DNA of 38,905 nucleotides from Nitrospira sp. (GTDB lineage Bacteria; Nitrospirota; Nitrospiria; Nitrospirales; Nitrospiraceae): NCBI GenBank assembly GCA_024331085.1, contig JANDJG010000014.1, positions 1 to 38,905 of the forward strand, read 5' to 3'. Shown piece by piece: positions 25,177 to 32,921 of this stretch (position 1 is its first letter; each line of letters starts with the position of its first letter). The notes under the pieces were generated by a model. It saw only the letters and a program-made list of their open reading frames with translations, ran no database searches and was not told where the DNA came from. The position numbers and the translations under genes were made by a program.

Positions 25177-26004
25177 ATGGCTCTGATCGTCAACAACAAT
25201 CCCGCGTCGATCGCGGCTCAGCGAAACCTGACGGTGAGTACCAATGCGTTGCAGCGATCCGTCGAACGGTTGTCGTCCGGCCTTCGGATCACCCGCGCGG
25301 CGGACGACGCCGCCGGTCTGGGATTATCCGAGTCCCTGCGGGCGCAGATTCGCAGTATCAACCAGGCGACCCGTAACGCTTCGGACGGGATCAGCTTGAC
25401 GCAAATCGCCGACGGCGCCGCTTCGGTTGTCGGTTCTCTGTTGGCGAGAATGCGAGAGTTGGCTTCGCAATCATCAAGCGGCACGGTAGGAGCTACGGAA
25501 CGGTCCTACATCGATCAAGAATTCATCGCGCTGAGGTCTGAAATCGACCGAATCGCTCAAACCACCGAATTCAACGGCCAGGCGTTGACCAGCGGTTCGA
25601 CGATCAGCTTCTCGATCGCAATCGGGTTCCGGAGCGGCACGGGCAACACCTTGTCGTTGGATTTGAACGATATCACGACCTCGTCGTTGGGTCTCAGCAG
25701 CGTCAACGTCTCCACGTCGAGCAATGCGACAAGTGCCTTGGCGAACATCGACAGCGCCATCAGCGCGGTCGCGACCGCTCGAGCCGAGTACGGGTCTCTG
25801 CAAAACCGGCTGGAGGCCACGATTACAAACCTCCAGGTGACGAGTGAAAACCTGACGGCGGCGGAATCCCGCATTCGCGATGCGGACGTCGCCTACGAGA
25901 CGTCGGTGTTCACTAAGAACCAGATCCTGGTTCAGACCGGCATCTCGGTCCTTGCGCAGGCGAACACGTTACCGCAACAGGCCTTGGCCTTGTTGCAGCG
26001 GTAA
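25177..26004 (+). CDS. fliC: flagellin
   Basis: This 275-residue flagellar filament protein is exported through the flagellar type III apparatus and polymerised under the FliD cap. The N-terminal D0/D1 region (MALIVNNNPASIAAQRNL, RSVERLSSGLRI, DDAAGLGLSESLRAQI) and the C-terminal region (ESRIRDADVAYETS, ILVQTGISVLAQANTLPQQALALL) are textbook flagellin. It is short: the variable D2/D3 region is essentially absent. The middle instead has a serine/threonine-rich stretch around residues 165-190 (VSTSSNATSALANID), a plausible O-glycan site next to a glycan operon. A single flagellin gene is present in the window. Confidence 0.97.
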   Translation: MALIVNNNPASIAAQRNLTVSTNALQRSVERLSSGLRITRAADDAAGLGLSESLRAQIRSINQATRNASDGISLTQIADGAASVVGSLLARMRELASQSSSGTVGATERSYIDQEFIALRSEIDRIAQTTEFNGQALTSGSTISFSIAIGFRSGTGNTLSLDLNDITTSSLGLSSVNVSTSSNATSALANIDSAISAVATARAEYGSLQNRLEATITNLQVTSENLTAAESRIRDADVAYETSVFTKNQILVQTGISVLAQANTLPQQALALLQR

Positions 26005-26017
26005 GCGATGGAAGGGT

Positions 26018-26050
26018 CGGTCGCTCGTCGTGGTGAACGTCGAGCGACCG
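26018..26050 (+). terminator. strong hairpin after flagellin, possible partial terminator or 3'-end stabiliser
   Basis: CGGTCGCTCG and CGAGCGACCG form a perfect 10-bp stem with a 13-base loop, starting 14 bases after the flagellin stop. There is no U-tract, so it is not a typical intrinsic terminator. It could protect an abundant flagellin mRNA from 3' decay, or reduce read-through into flaG. Confidence 0.5.
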
Positions 26051-26081
26051 CCCGTCGGCTGGATTCGGCGATGAGGCTGCC

Positions 26082-26477
26082 ATGATTACACAGGCTGTCA
26101 GCAAGGCGGATCTTTCGGCTCTGCTCCATAGGGAGCCGCGGTCGGACCGTGCTTTGGCAAAAGAGGCGGATTCAAATCGAAAGACGGCATTTCCCTCCCG
26201 TGCCGATGCGGGGGGACCACGTTATCGAACCGACGGCCGGCGTGAAGATCTGAGTTCGGCGGTGCGGACCGTTGAGGACATGCTGAAGTCGGCCGGTCTT
26301 CAGGTCAAGCTTCTCGTGGATGAGAAAACCGACCAGGTCGTGGTGAAGGTGATCAAAGAGTCGGGCGAGGTGATTCGTCAATTCCCTCCCGAAGAGATTC
26401 TGGAGTTGGCAAGGTATCTGTCGGAAGAGCGGGCGAATCAATCTGACAAAGGGGTGTTGCTGGAAGAGCGGGTCTGA
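26082..26477 (+). CDS. flaG: FlaG family protein
   Basis: The protein has 131 residues. The C-terminal half (VKLLVDEKTDQVVVKVIKESGEVIRQFPPEEILELARYL) is the conserved FlaG domain; the N-terminal ~60 residues are polar and variable, as usual. FlaG influences filament length and stability in several bacteria, though its mechanism is unclear. It sits between flagellin and fliD, the usual place, and is separated from flagellin by the strong hairpin. Confidence 0.9.
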   Translation: MITQAVSKADLSALLHREPRSDRALAKEADSNRKTAFPSRADAGGPRYRTDGRREDLSSAVRTVEDMLKSAGLQVKLLVDEKTDQVVVKVIKESGEVIRQFPPEEILELARYLSEERANQSDKGVLLEERV

Positions 26478-26526
26478 AAGAAAACGGGCGGTGCGCCGCT
26501 CCTATGACTAGCGGGGAAGAAAGCGT

Positions 26527-27918
26527 ATGGCGACGATTAGTTTCGGCGGGCTTGGCAACGGGGTCGATTTCGGCCCGGTGATCGACCAGTTGCTGAAGGT
26601 CGCCCGTTTGCCGATCGACCGGTTGAACGAGAAAAAAGCCGCGCTCAATTCAACAAGCACCGACTATGCCACGCTGAGCACCAAGCTGGCGACGTTACAA
26701 AGCGCCGCCGATAAATTGAGACGTGCCGTTTCCTTTGACCGGTCAACCGCCGGCGTGTCCGATGACACGGTATTGACCGCGACCGCTTCTTCCACGGCGA
26801 CGCCGGGCACGTATCAGATTCAGGTCACGAGCCTTGCACAGTCCCATCAGCTTGTCAGCAAGGCGGCCAAGGCCGTTTCGACCACGACGACCGATATCGT
26901 GTCGGGAAGTTCCGCGACCTTCACGTTCCGCGTGGGTTCGGGGTCCGATCAAACGGTCACGCTCGGCGCCACGGCTACGCTCGAAGACCTGAGGGATCAG
27001 ATCAATGATCTTGGGGCCGGTGTCGTCGCCTCCATCATCAACACCGGTTCGGATACGACCCCGGCCTACCGGTTGGTTCTCACGTCAGGCAGCACCGGCG
27101 CCGGCAATGCCATTACCATCGTGACCGATCAAACGGATCTCGATTTGACAAACAGTAGCGGAACAGGAGGCACAGACACGTTGCAAGCAGCACAGGACGC
27201 GGTGGCGGTTGTGGGATCGTCGTCAACCGTGACGCTCACGAGAAGCAGTAACGTGATTACCGACGCCATTCCAGGAGTCACACTTACCCTCAAAGATACA
27301 GGAACGGTGCAAGTGAGCGTGAGCAGGGATGTCAGCGCCGTCGAAAGCAACATTGTGGCGCTGGCCTCCGCGTACAACGAGGTGGTGAAGTTCATCAACG
27401 AACGAACCACCTACGATATGGCGACGAAAAAGGGCGGCAACTTCTTCAATGAGCCCACGGTGCGGACTGTTCTGTCTCAGATCCGAGGAGCCCTGTCCGC
27501 GACGGTGTCCGGTGCAACCACCTATACGACAGCGGGCGAGATCGGCTTTCAGACGGAACGAGACGGAACCGTCACGGTCGATGAAGCCAAGCTCGGCGCG
27601 GCGCTCAATGAGAACTACACGGCGGTCAAGACCTTGTTCATCGATCAAAGCGGGGTGACGGGCATCGCCCAGCTCATGGTCGATGCGGTGGATCGTCTCG
27701 ACGACATCGAATTCGGATCGGTCACGCTCCGCAAACAGGGGCTGACGAAATCCATCAGCGACCTCGCCGAGGAGATCGCCAAAAGAGAAGACGCGCTGGC
27801 GCTCTACGAGGAGCGGCTCAAACGGCAGTACGCGGCGTTGGACGGTCTCTTGCGACAATTGAGCAGCCAAGCGTCCTTCTTGACGGCGCGCGACAACGCG
27901 GCCAAACAAATCTTCTAA
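26527..27918 (+). CDS. fliD: flagellar filament cap protein FliD (HAP2)
   Basis: This 463-residue protein caps the growing filament and guides flagellin folding outside the cell. The N-terminal FliD domain is recognisable (FGGLGNGVDFGPVIDQLLKV), followed by the middle threonine/serine-rich strands (TPGTYQIQVTSLAQ). The C-terminal coiled coil is also clear (KSISDLAEEIAKREDALALYEERLKRQYAALD). Length is within the normal range. It is followed after 15 bases by its usual partner fliS. Confidence 0.95.
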   Translation: MATISFGGLGNGVDFGPVIDQLLKVARLPIDRLNEKKAALNSTSTDYATLSTKLATLQSAADKLRRAVSFDRSTAGVSDDTVLTATASSTATPGTYQIQVTSLAQSHQLVSKAAKAVSTTTTDIVSGSSATFTFRVGSGSDQTVTLGATATLEDLRDQINDLGAGVVASIINTGSDTTPAYRLVLTSGSTGAGNAITIVTDQTDLDLTNSSGTGGTDTLQAAQDAVAVVGSSSTVTLTRSSNVITDAIPGVTLTLKDTGTVQVSVSRDVSAVESNIVALASAYNEVVKFINERTTYDMATKKGGNFFNEPTVRTVLSQIRGALSATVSGATTYTTAGEIGFQTERDGTVTVDEAKLGAALNENYTAVKTLFIDQSGVTGIAQLMVDAVDRLDDIEFGSVTLRKQGLTKSISDLAEEIAKREDALALYEERLKRQYAALDGLLRQLSSQASFLTARDNAAKQIF

Positions 27919-27933
27919 CGCGGAGATCGAGTC

Positions 27934-28329
27934 ATGATCGCACACTGTGCGAATCAGTATCGCCAGACGCAGGTGATGACGTCGTCGCGCGTGCAGATCG
28001 TGGTGTTGCTGTACGACGCGGCCATTCAATCGATCGAATTGGCGCGCCAAGCGATCGAAACGAACAAGATAGCCGACAAGGGGCGGTTTCTGGGGCGCGC
28101 CATCTCGATCGTCGGCGAGCTCGATTGCGCGCTCGATTACGAGCGGGGCGGGGAAATCGCGAGTCTGCTGCATCGGCTCTATGAGTACGTGCTGGCCGAA
28201 CTGATCGAAGCGAACGTCCGGAACGATGGGCGCAGGCTGGAAGGAGCGCTTCGCTGCTTGAACGTGCTCCGCGAGGGATGGAGAGAAGCGGCGGTCCAGG
28301 ACCATGCCCCGCTGGCCCTGGCGCGGTAA
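27934..28329 (+). CDS. fliS: flagellar export chaperone FliS
   Basis: This 131-residue helical protein matches FliS: the N-terminal YRQTQVMTSSRVQIVVLLYDAAIQSIELARQAI with the conserved LLYDGAI-type core (here LLYDAAI), then KGRFLGRAISIVGELDCALDYERGGEIASLL and the LYEYVLAELIEANV helix. FliS binds the C-terminal region of flagellin in the cytoplasm to prevent premature polymerisation and deliver it to the export gate. It lies in the classic fliD-fliS order. Confidence 0.95.
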   Translation: MIAHCANQYRQTQVMTSSRVQIVVLLYDAAIQSIELARQAIETNKIADKGRFLGRAISIVGELDCALDYERGGEIASLLHRLYEYVLAELIEANVRNDGRRLEGALRCLNVLREGWREAAVQDHAPLALAR

Positions 28330-28334
28330 TCGTC

Positions 28335-28646
28335 ATGCAAGAATGGACGACGCTTGAACGCCTGACGGAAGCCGCCCATACGGCGGCTCTGAAGGGAGAG
28401 TGGAACGTGGTGGAAGCCTGTTATCGGGAACGGGAAGCGGTGTTGCAAGAGGCCGAAATATCCGATGCCGTGCGCGAGAGACTTCTGGCGATCGATCAGG
28501 ATGTGGCCGAGCGGGCCAGAACGGCCAAGGCCGGCGTCTCGGCCCTGCTGCAGGATGTCGGTTCGCGCCGCAAGCGATTGGAGCATCTGAGACAGCGTAT
28601 GGGCGGATCGCCGGAACCTTCGCCTCTCATCGACAGACAAGGGTGA
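28335..28646 (+). CDS. fliT: FliT-like flagellar chaperone candidate
   Basis: The ATG at 28335 gives 103 residues; the longer track ORF starts inside fliS. It is all-helical, with a central ACYREREAVLQEAE and an RTAKAGVSALLQDVGSRRKRLEHL helix like short FliT proteins. FliT is the export chaperone of FliD and usually follows fliS, as here (5-base gap). FliT sequences are poorly conserved, so position and size carry much of the call. Confidence 0.7.
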   Translation: MQEWTTLERLTEAAHTAALKGEWNVVEACYREREAVLQEAEISDAVRERLLAIDQDVAERARTAKAGVSALLQDVGSRRKRLEHLRQRMGGSPEPSPLIDRQG

Positions 28647-28648
28647 TT

Positions 28649-29419
28649 ATGCGGTTGCAAAGAGAAAGAGCGGTCCGTCTCTCCCTCGTTCAGCCGGACG
28701 ACGGCGTTCGATGCGGGAGAGTGGAAGAAGAGAGCCGATTCGCCATAGAGAGGGGAAACGATGAACCGGCTCCGACCGAAGAGGTCGGGTTTCAGGAACG
28801 GCGAAGCCCTAAAATCGTCGCCGGTGGAGCAGCGCCCGCCTTGGTCGAGATCGGCCTTGCTCCGTCAGGCGGTGGCATAGCGACGGGAGATCCGCTTACC
28901 GGTCTGTCGGATCGACGAACCCTCGAGACGCATCTTCACCGGAGACTCACGATGTGGCTTCGCCATGGAATCCCGGCCTGTTTACTCGTGTTGGATCTCG
29001 ACTATTTCAGGGTCGTCAACGAACGGCTCGGCCGCGAGGCCGGAGACGGGCTGCTCCGCGAAGCGGCACGGCTTGTGAGGAAGAACGTTCGGGAGGAGGA
29101 CCTTGTTTCGCGATACGGCGGCGGATCCTTCGCCGTCTTGTCGCCGGAGGCCGATCTTTCGCGTGGTGTGACGCTGGCGGAACGTCTCCGGGACGAGATC
29201 GAGCGGCATGCCTTCGTGTTGAGGCAAGGACAGGTGCGCATTACAGCCAGCATCGGGGTGACGCCGCTGGGGCGTGCCGTGATCGAGTCGGTCGGACGAT
29301 GGATGGCGGCCGCCGACTCGGCGCTGGATCAGGCGAAGTCTCACGGGCGCAATCGCGTCGTCGCCTCTGAATCGTCTCCCTTCGTACCGGCGGAAGCCGC
29401 CGTCTGTCTCGCGGCGTAG
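28649..29419 (+). CDS. degenerate GGDEF protein with intact I-site, probable cyclic-di-GMP receptor
   Basis: I chose the ATG at 28649, two bases after the fliT-like stop, giving 256 residues; the track's longer start lies inside the previous gene. The first ~78 residues are polar without a recognisable domain. The GGDEF fold begins at GDPLTGLSDRRTLE near residue 80, and its metal-site strand is LDLDYFRVVNERLG. The signature loop reads RYGGGSFAVL (GGGSF at 157-161) instead of GG[DE]EF, so cyclase activity is unlikely. Five residues upstream the product-inhibition site RxxD is intact (REED, R148-D151). It may therefore bind cyclic-di-GMP without making it. No PAS, receiver or membrane segment is seen. 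Confidence 0.82.
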   Translation: MRLQRERAVRLSLVQPDDGVRCGRVEEESRFAIERGNDEPAPTEEVGFQERRSPKIVAGGAAPALVEIGLAPSGGGIATGDPLTGLSDRRTLETHLHRRLTMWLRHGIPACLLVLDLDYFRVVNERLGREAGDGLLREAARLVRKNVREEDLVSRYGGGSFAVLSPEADLSRGVTLAERLRDEIERHAFVLRQGQVRITASIGVTPLGRAVIESVGRWMAAADSALDQAKSHGRNRVVASESSPFVPAEAAVCLAA

Positions 29420-29439
29420 GAGAACGGAAAGATTCGCCC

Positions 29440-30054
29440 ATGTCGGCCTCAACGACGATAGATCAGCCTGCCGTACGACCGGCCGCCTCGGAAGACCGGC
29501 GGGAGTGGATCCGTATCGAGGACAAGCTGTTGCTGGAATACCGATTGGAAGGCGAGCAGGAGAAAACGTCTCCCCTACGCCGAGAGATGGTGACCGACGA
29601 AATGATCGCGGCCGCGGTCGAAAAACCGACGACCGAACTTCTGGCCCGGTCCGGCGATTTACTGGCGCAGGCGGCGTTGATCCCATGGATCATGAAAGTG
29701 GACTGGTTGTTAGAGGTGCTGTTGAAAACATTAGCGAAGGCGCATCCCGGCTGCATGGAGTTGGCGCGAGTGACGACCGTCAACATCAGCGGCGGGGGAA
29801 TCGGATTCGTCGCGTCGCAGCGATTTAACGCCGGCGATCGATTGGCGCTGAGAGTCATTTTGCCGCCGTTTACGCCGATTCAAGTGGCTGCCAAAGTGAT
29901 CCGGTCGTCGCCGGATCCGCAGGGGCAGGGATTCGTTCTTGCCGCCGAGTTTGTCGATCTTGGCGCGGATGAGCAGGACCACCTGGTCCGCTACGTTCTC
30001 CAGACGCAGGCGGAGCGGCTTCGGACGAGGAGAAAAGACGAGCGATCGGCATGA
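29440..30054 (+). CDS. PilZ-like domain protein
   Basis: The protein has 204 residues. Near the N-terminus is RREWIRIEDKLLLEYRL, matching the start of many PilZ domains (RxxxR). About 80 helical residues follow, then VTTVNISGGGIGFVASQRFNAGDRLALRVIL, the (D/N)xSxxG motif with the beta-barrel strands, and AKVIRSSPDPQGQGFVLAAEFVDL. The helical insertion between the two motifs is unusual for PilZ. It follows the GGDEF-like gene by 20 bases, so two possible cyclic-di-GMP receptors lie at the end of the filament operon. Confidence 0.78.
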   Translation: MSASTTIDQPAVRPAASEDRREWIRIEDKLLLEYRLEGEQEKTSPLRREMVTDEMIAAAVEKPTTELLARSGDLLAQAALIPWIMKVDWLLEVLLKTLAKAHPGCMELARVTTVNISGGGIGFVASQRFNAGDRLALRVILPPFTPIQVAAKVIRSSPDPQGQGFVLAAEFVDLGADEQDHLVRYVLQTQAERLRTRRKDERSA

Positions 30055-30083
30055 GGACGGCGTTGTTTTGATGACCGGCGTCT

Positions 30084-30100
30084 TCTCCGAATCTCGGAGA
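30084..30100 (+). other. hairpin between the PilZ-like and receptor-like genes
   Basis: TCTCCGA and TCGGAGA form a 7-bp stem with the 3-base loop ATC in the 118-base gap after the PilZ-like stop. No U-tract follows, so termination is uncertain. The rest of the gap shows no clear promoter. Confidence 0.35.
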
Positions 30101-30172
30101 TACGGCGACAAGGCCCGCGCGTGCGGGAATGCCGAATCCGAACACTTTTGACCGAACGGGAGTGATGAAGCG

Positions 30173-31201
30173 ATGAGCACGGCCGAACTCATCAACGAAG
30201 CGGACATCAAGGATATCATCGGTCGCATTGAGCGGCAGATCGAAGACCACCGGCTCGTCAACGCGCGAATTACGAGCGAGATCACCATCTTGTCTCTCAA
30301 TGCCTCCATCGAGGCGGCCAGGGCGGGGGATGCCGGTCGGGGATTCGCGGTCGTCGCGACCGAAGTAAAGAATTTGGCTTCCCAAGCGGCGGAAGCCTCG
30401 AAGGAACTGGGAAAAATCCGATCGGAGACGAGCGAATTGGACCGGCGGTTCACGGATCAGGAGTGCGACCGTCTCTCGGAAAAGGCGCAGACGCTCGTTC
30501 AGTTGATCGTGAGAAATCTTTATGAACGAACCGCGGACGTTCGGTGGTGGGCGACGGACGAGGCGCTGGTCCAGGCCTTGGAAACCAAGGATCAGACATC
30601 GGCCCGCCGGGCCGGCCAGCGGTTGGCTTTGATCAATCGGTTTTACACCGTCTATCTGGATCTTGTGCTCGTCGGCGCCGATGGAACGGTCGTGGCGTGT
30701 TCTCAACCTGACAAATACCCGAAGGTGGTCGGAAGCGACGTATCCAAAATGTCCTGGTTCAGAAAAGCCATGGCGACGACCGGCGGCGAGCAGTATGCCG
30801 TCGACGACATCGGCTACGATCCTCTGCACGATCACAAATTGACCGCCGTGTACGCCGCCGCTGTCCGGAAAGACGGGAGGACGGACGGAAAAATCATCGG
30901 CGTTCTCGGCGTGGCGTTCGACTGGGACAATCAATCGCGGATCATCGTCCAAAAGGAACCCTCGTTTTCGGAGTCCGAATGGAAACGGACGAGGGTGCTG
31001 TTGCTCGACAAGGAATTGCGCGTCATCGCGGCTTCCGATGATCGCGGTGTGCTCCAGCCGTTCGCCCTCAAGCATCAGGGGAAGCAGCGCGGGTATTACG
31101 TCAATGACGACCATGAGGTGACGGCCTTCGCCAAGACGATCGGCTATCAGGAATACGACGGGCTCGGCTGGTATGGGGTCGTCATCAGGAAGCTGCAGTA
31201 G
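30173..31201 (+). CDS. soluble receptor-like protein: mini MCP hairpin followed by a Cache-like sensor domain
   Basis: This 342-residue protein has no signal peptide and no membrane helix. Residues ~30-85 match the tip of methyl-accepting chemotaxis receptors ([29 protein letters not shown]), the part that touches CheA and CheW. The flanking methylation helices are almost absent, so the hairpin is very short. The rest looks like a Cache-type sensor ([60 protein letters not shown]), a fold normally found outside the membrane. The order, signalling part first, is reversed relative to classical receptors. A cytoplasmic sensor feeding CheA is plausible. Family recognition is good for the hairpin and moderate for the Cache-like part. 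Confidence 0.8.
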   Translation: MSTAELINEADIKDIIGRIERQIEDHRLVNARITSEITILSLNASIEAARAGDAGRGFAVVATEVKNLASQAAEASKELGKIRSETSELDRRFTDQECDRLSEKAQTLVQLIVRNLYERTADVRWWATDEALVQALETKDQTSARRAGQRLALINRFYTVYLDLVLVGADGTVVACSQPDKYPKVVGSDVSKMSWFRKAMATTGGEQYAVDDIGYDPLHDHKLTAVYAAAVRKDGRTDGKIIGVLGVAFDWDNQSRIIVQKEPSFSESEWKRTRVLLLDKELRVIAASDDRGVLQPFALKHQGKQRGYYVNDDHEVTAFAKTIGYQEYDGLGWYGVVIRKLQ

Positions 31202-31249
31202 AGAGGTGGAAAGGAACGGGCCTTGGGAAATCATCGGCGGGCGTCGCGC

Positions 31250-31277
31250 TCAAGTTTTTCGTCGATTGCGCCGATAT
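31250..31277 (+). promoter_or_regulatory. sigma28-like promoter before the small HTH gene
   Basis: TCAAGTTT matches the extended -35 consensus TAAAGTTT at seven of eight positions, and GCCGATAT matches the -10 at seven of eight. TCAA and GCCGATAT are 16 bases apart. The implied start site falls near 31284, which favours the internal ATG at 31306 as translation start of the HTH gene. Confidence 0.5.
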
Positions 31278-31287
31278 CACGAACGTC

Positions 31288-31518
31288 ATGAATGAAGCGG
31301 GATCAATGAACGGGGAACGGCAGGCGGTCGGCGTGCCCGAGACGAACGGCGAGATTTTGACCGTAATGGACGTGGCCCGTTTTCTTCGGGTGCCCAAATC
31401 GACCGTCTACAAGCTCGCCCGAGTCGGCGAATTGCCGGCTTCAAAAATCGGGAAACATTGGCGCTTTCTCCGGCGCGACATCCATGAATGGCTTCGTGCC
31501 AGGTCTCAGCAAAATTAG
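31288..31518 (+). CDS. small helix-turn-helix DNA-binding protein (excisionase/BldC-type fold)
   Basis: The protein has 76 residues, or 70 if the ATG at 31306 is used. TVMDVARFLRVPKSTVYKLARVGELPASKIGKHWRFLRRDIHEWL is the MerR-like winged helix of the HTH_17/excisionase family. Despite the family name, no integrase, attachment site or phage gene lies nearby, so a transcription regulator of motility genes is more likely than an excisionase. It stands alone between the receptor-like gene and cheY. Confidence 0.82.
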   Translation: MNEAGSMNGERQAVGVPETNGEILTVMDVARFLRVPKSTVYKLARVGELPASKIGKHWRFLRRDIHEWLRARSQQN

Positions 31519-31565
31519 CGGCCGTCGTTCGTCGTGTATTTCCCTCCTGCAGTCGTGAGTCGTCC

Positions 31566-31593
31566 TCATGTTCGATCACGAAGTCGCCGATAA
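31566..31593 (+). promoter_or_regulatory. sigma28-like promoter before cheY
   Basis: A perfect -10 GCCGATAA is preceded, 16 bases away, by the weaker -35 TCATGTTC. It lies in the 207-base gap before cheY and would give a leader of about 125 bases that contains a strong hairpin. Confidence 0.45.
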
Positions 31594-31683
31594 ATAAAAG
31601 CGCTCAATGCCGGATCAAGCAAGATTCAGGGATGTCGTGATGTCCGCGGGCGCGTGCGTGATGAGAAAGGGTGTCGGTGCCGT

Positions 31684-31707
31684 CCGTGCCGTTGCGTCTC
31701 GGCACGG
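31684..31707 (+). other. leader hairpin just upstream of the cheY ribosome-binding site
   Basis: CCGTGCCG and CGGCACGG form a perfect 8-bp stem around TTGCGTCT. The stem ends about nine bases before the GAAGGAGG ribosome-binding site of cheY, so it could tune translation. It is not followed by a U-tract. Confidence 0.4.
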
Positions 31708-31725
31708 CTTCATGAAGGAGGCGAT

Positions 31726-32106
31726 ATGCCGGCCGATCTGACGATGAAAGTCCTCGTCGTCGACGATATGGCGACGATGAGAAGAATCGTGAAGAACGTG
31801 CTGAAACAACTTGGGTTCAGTCGCGTCGAAGAAGCGGAAAACGGAGCGGAGGCTCTGCAGAAACTGCGGGCCGAGACCTACGGCCTTGTCGTGTCCGATT
31901 GGAACATGCCCGTCATGACGGGCATCGACATGCTGCGGGCGATCCGAGCCGATGAGAAGCTGAAATCGATCCCCGTGTTGATGGTGACGGCCGAGGCTCA
32001 GCAAGGCAATCTCATCGAAGCGATTCAAGCGGGAGTCAGCAATTACATCGTCAAGCCGTTTACGGCGGAAACGATGCAGGAGAAGTTGGCAAAAATCTTC
32101 AAGTAA
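31726..32106 (+). CDS. cheY: chemotaxis response regulator CheY
   Basis: The ATG at 31726, six bases after GAAGGAGG, gives 126 residues; the longer form in the track adds an unlikely N-terminus. It is a stand-alone receiver domain with the acidic pair VVDD (D13, D14), phosphorylation site D58 in [12 protein letters not shown], the threonine in VLMVTAEA and the lysine in YIVKPF. It is close to enterobacterial CheY ([14 protein letters not shown]). Phospho-CheY binds the motor switch to change rotation. It is followed by its phosphatase gene cheZ. Confidence 0.95.
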   Translation: MPADLTMKVLVVDDMATMRRIVKNVLKQLGFSRVEEAENGAEALQKLRAETYGLVVSDWNMPVMTGIDMLRAIRADEKLKSIPVLMVTAEAQQGNLIEAIQAGVSNYIVKPFTAETMQEKLAKIFK

Positions 32107-32164
32107 GGTCCCGCGTTCGGGCCTCTGCGCATCACCGTGGCGCGGAAAGAGAGCCGAGTCTTTC

Positions 32165-32764
32165 ATGGAGACGGACGTCGAGCGAAGATTGGGGACTTTG
32201 TACGGAGAGATCGGGGCGTTGGCGCGGTTCGTCGAGAACGCGATGAAGGCCGTTTCGGAAGTCGGTCGCCCCCTCGTGAAGAGCGGCGCTGAGCTTCCGA
32301 CCGTCACCTCTCACCTGGCCGACCTGAGCAAGATGACGGAAGAGGGCGCGCTTGAAGTGATGCGATTGACCGAGCTGATTCAGGACACCCGCGTCCGTTT
32401 GGTGACGGAATGCCGGGCGATCGCCGAAGCGGTCCGAGAAATCGACGGCAAGACGCTCGCGGACAGAATCGAGAACGTCATCGCCGAGCTGAACCAAGAC
32501 GAGCGACGGTTGACGGAAATCATGACCGCCCTCTCATTTCAAGATCTCGTGGCCCAGCGGGTCAAAAAACTGGTCGTGATTCTCGAAGACGTGCACGAGA
32601 AACTGATGAAACTCGTCGTCGCCTTCGGCATCCAACAATATCGGGACGGTCCCGCGGCGGACGGGAAAACCGAAGAACTCCTCCGGCAGCTCGAACAGTC
32701 GCGAAGCGGCGGAATCAAGCAACACACGGCCGACGAGATTCTGGCGCGGTTCGGATTTCAGTAA
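32165..32764 (+). CDS. cheZ: CheY-P phosphatase CheZ
   Basis: This 199-residue helical protein has the catalytic stretch ALSFQDLVAQRVKKL, with the aspartate (D127) and glutamine (Q131) used by CheZ to dephosphorylate CheY. The C-terminus TADEILARFGFQ is the amphipathic peptide that docks onto CheY, separated by a polar linker. It follows cheY directly, as in enterobacteria. All functional parts look intact. Confidence 0.93.
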   Translation: METDVERRLGTLYGEIGALARFVENAMKAVSEVGRPLVKSGAELPTVTSHLADLSKMTEEGALEVMRLTELIQDTRVRLVTECRAIAEAVREIDGKTLADRIENVIAELNQDERRLTEIMTALSFQDLVAQRVKKLVVILEDVHEKLMKLVVAFGIQQYRDGPAADGKTEELLRQLEQSRSGGIKQHTADEILARFGFQ

Positions 32765-32921
32765 CGCGCACGGTGCGATCGTCGGATTTCAGGCGCCGGG
32801 CTCAGACAACGATGGAGAGAACGTGCGGTCACAAACTCATTGCCCGTCCCTGTTCGATCGGCACTCTTCCCCTTGCAAGGCGGCCGCATCCCCGGGGGGC
32901 CGTCATCATGAGCGATAAAGA

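Noticed and set aside
31288-31518. Evidence of a mobile element from the excisionase-like protein
   Set aside because: No integrase, transposase, attachment-site repeat or change in base composition was seen around it.
32870-32895. Sigma54-like promoter before motA (GGCAC followed by TTGCA)
   Set aside because: Eight bases separate the two elements instead of five, so the GG/GC spacing is wrong.
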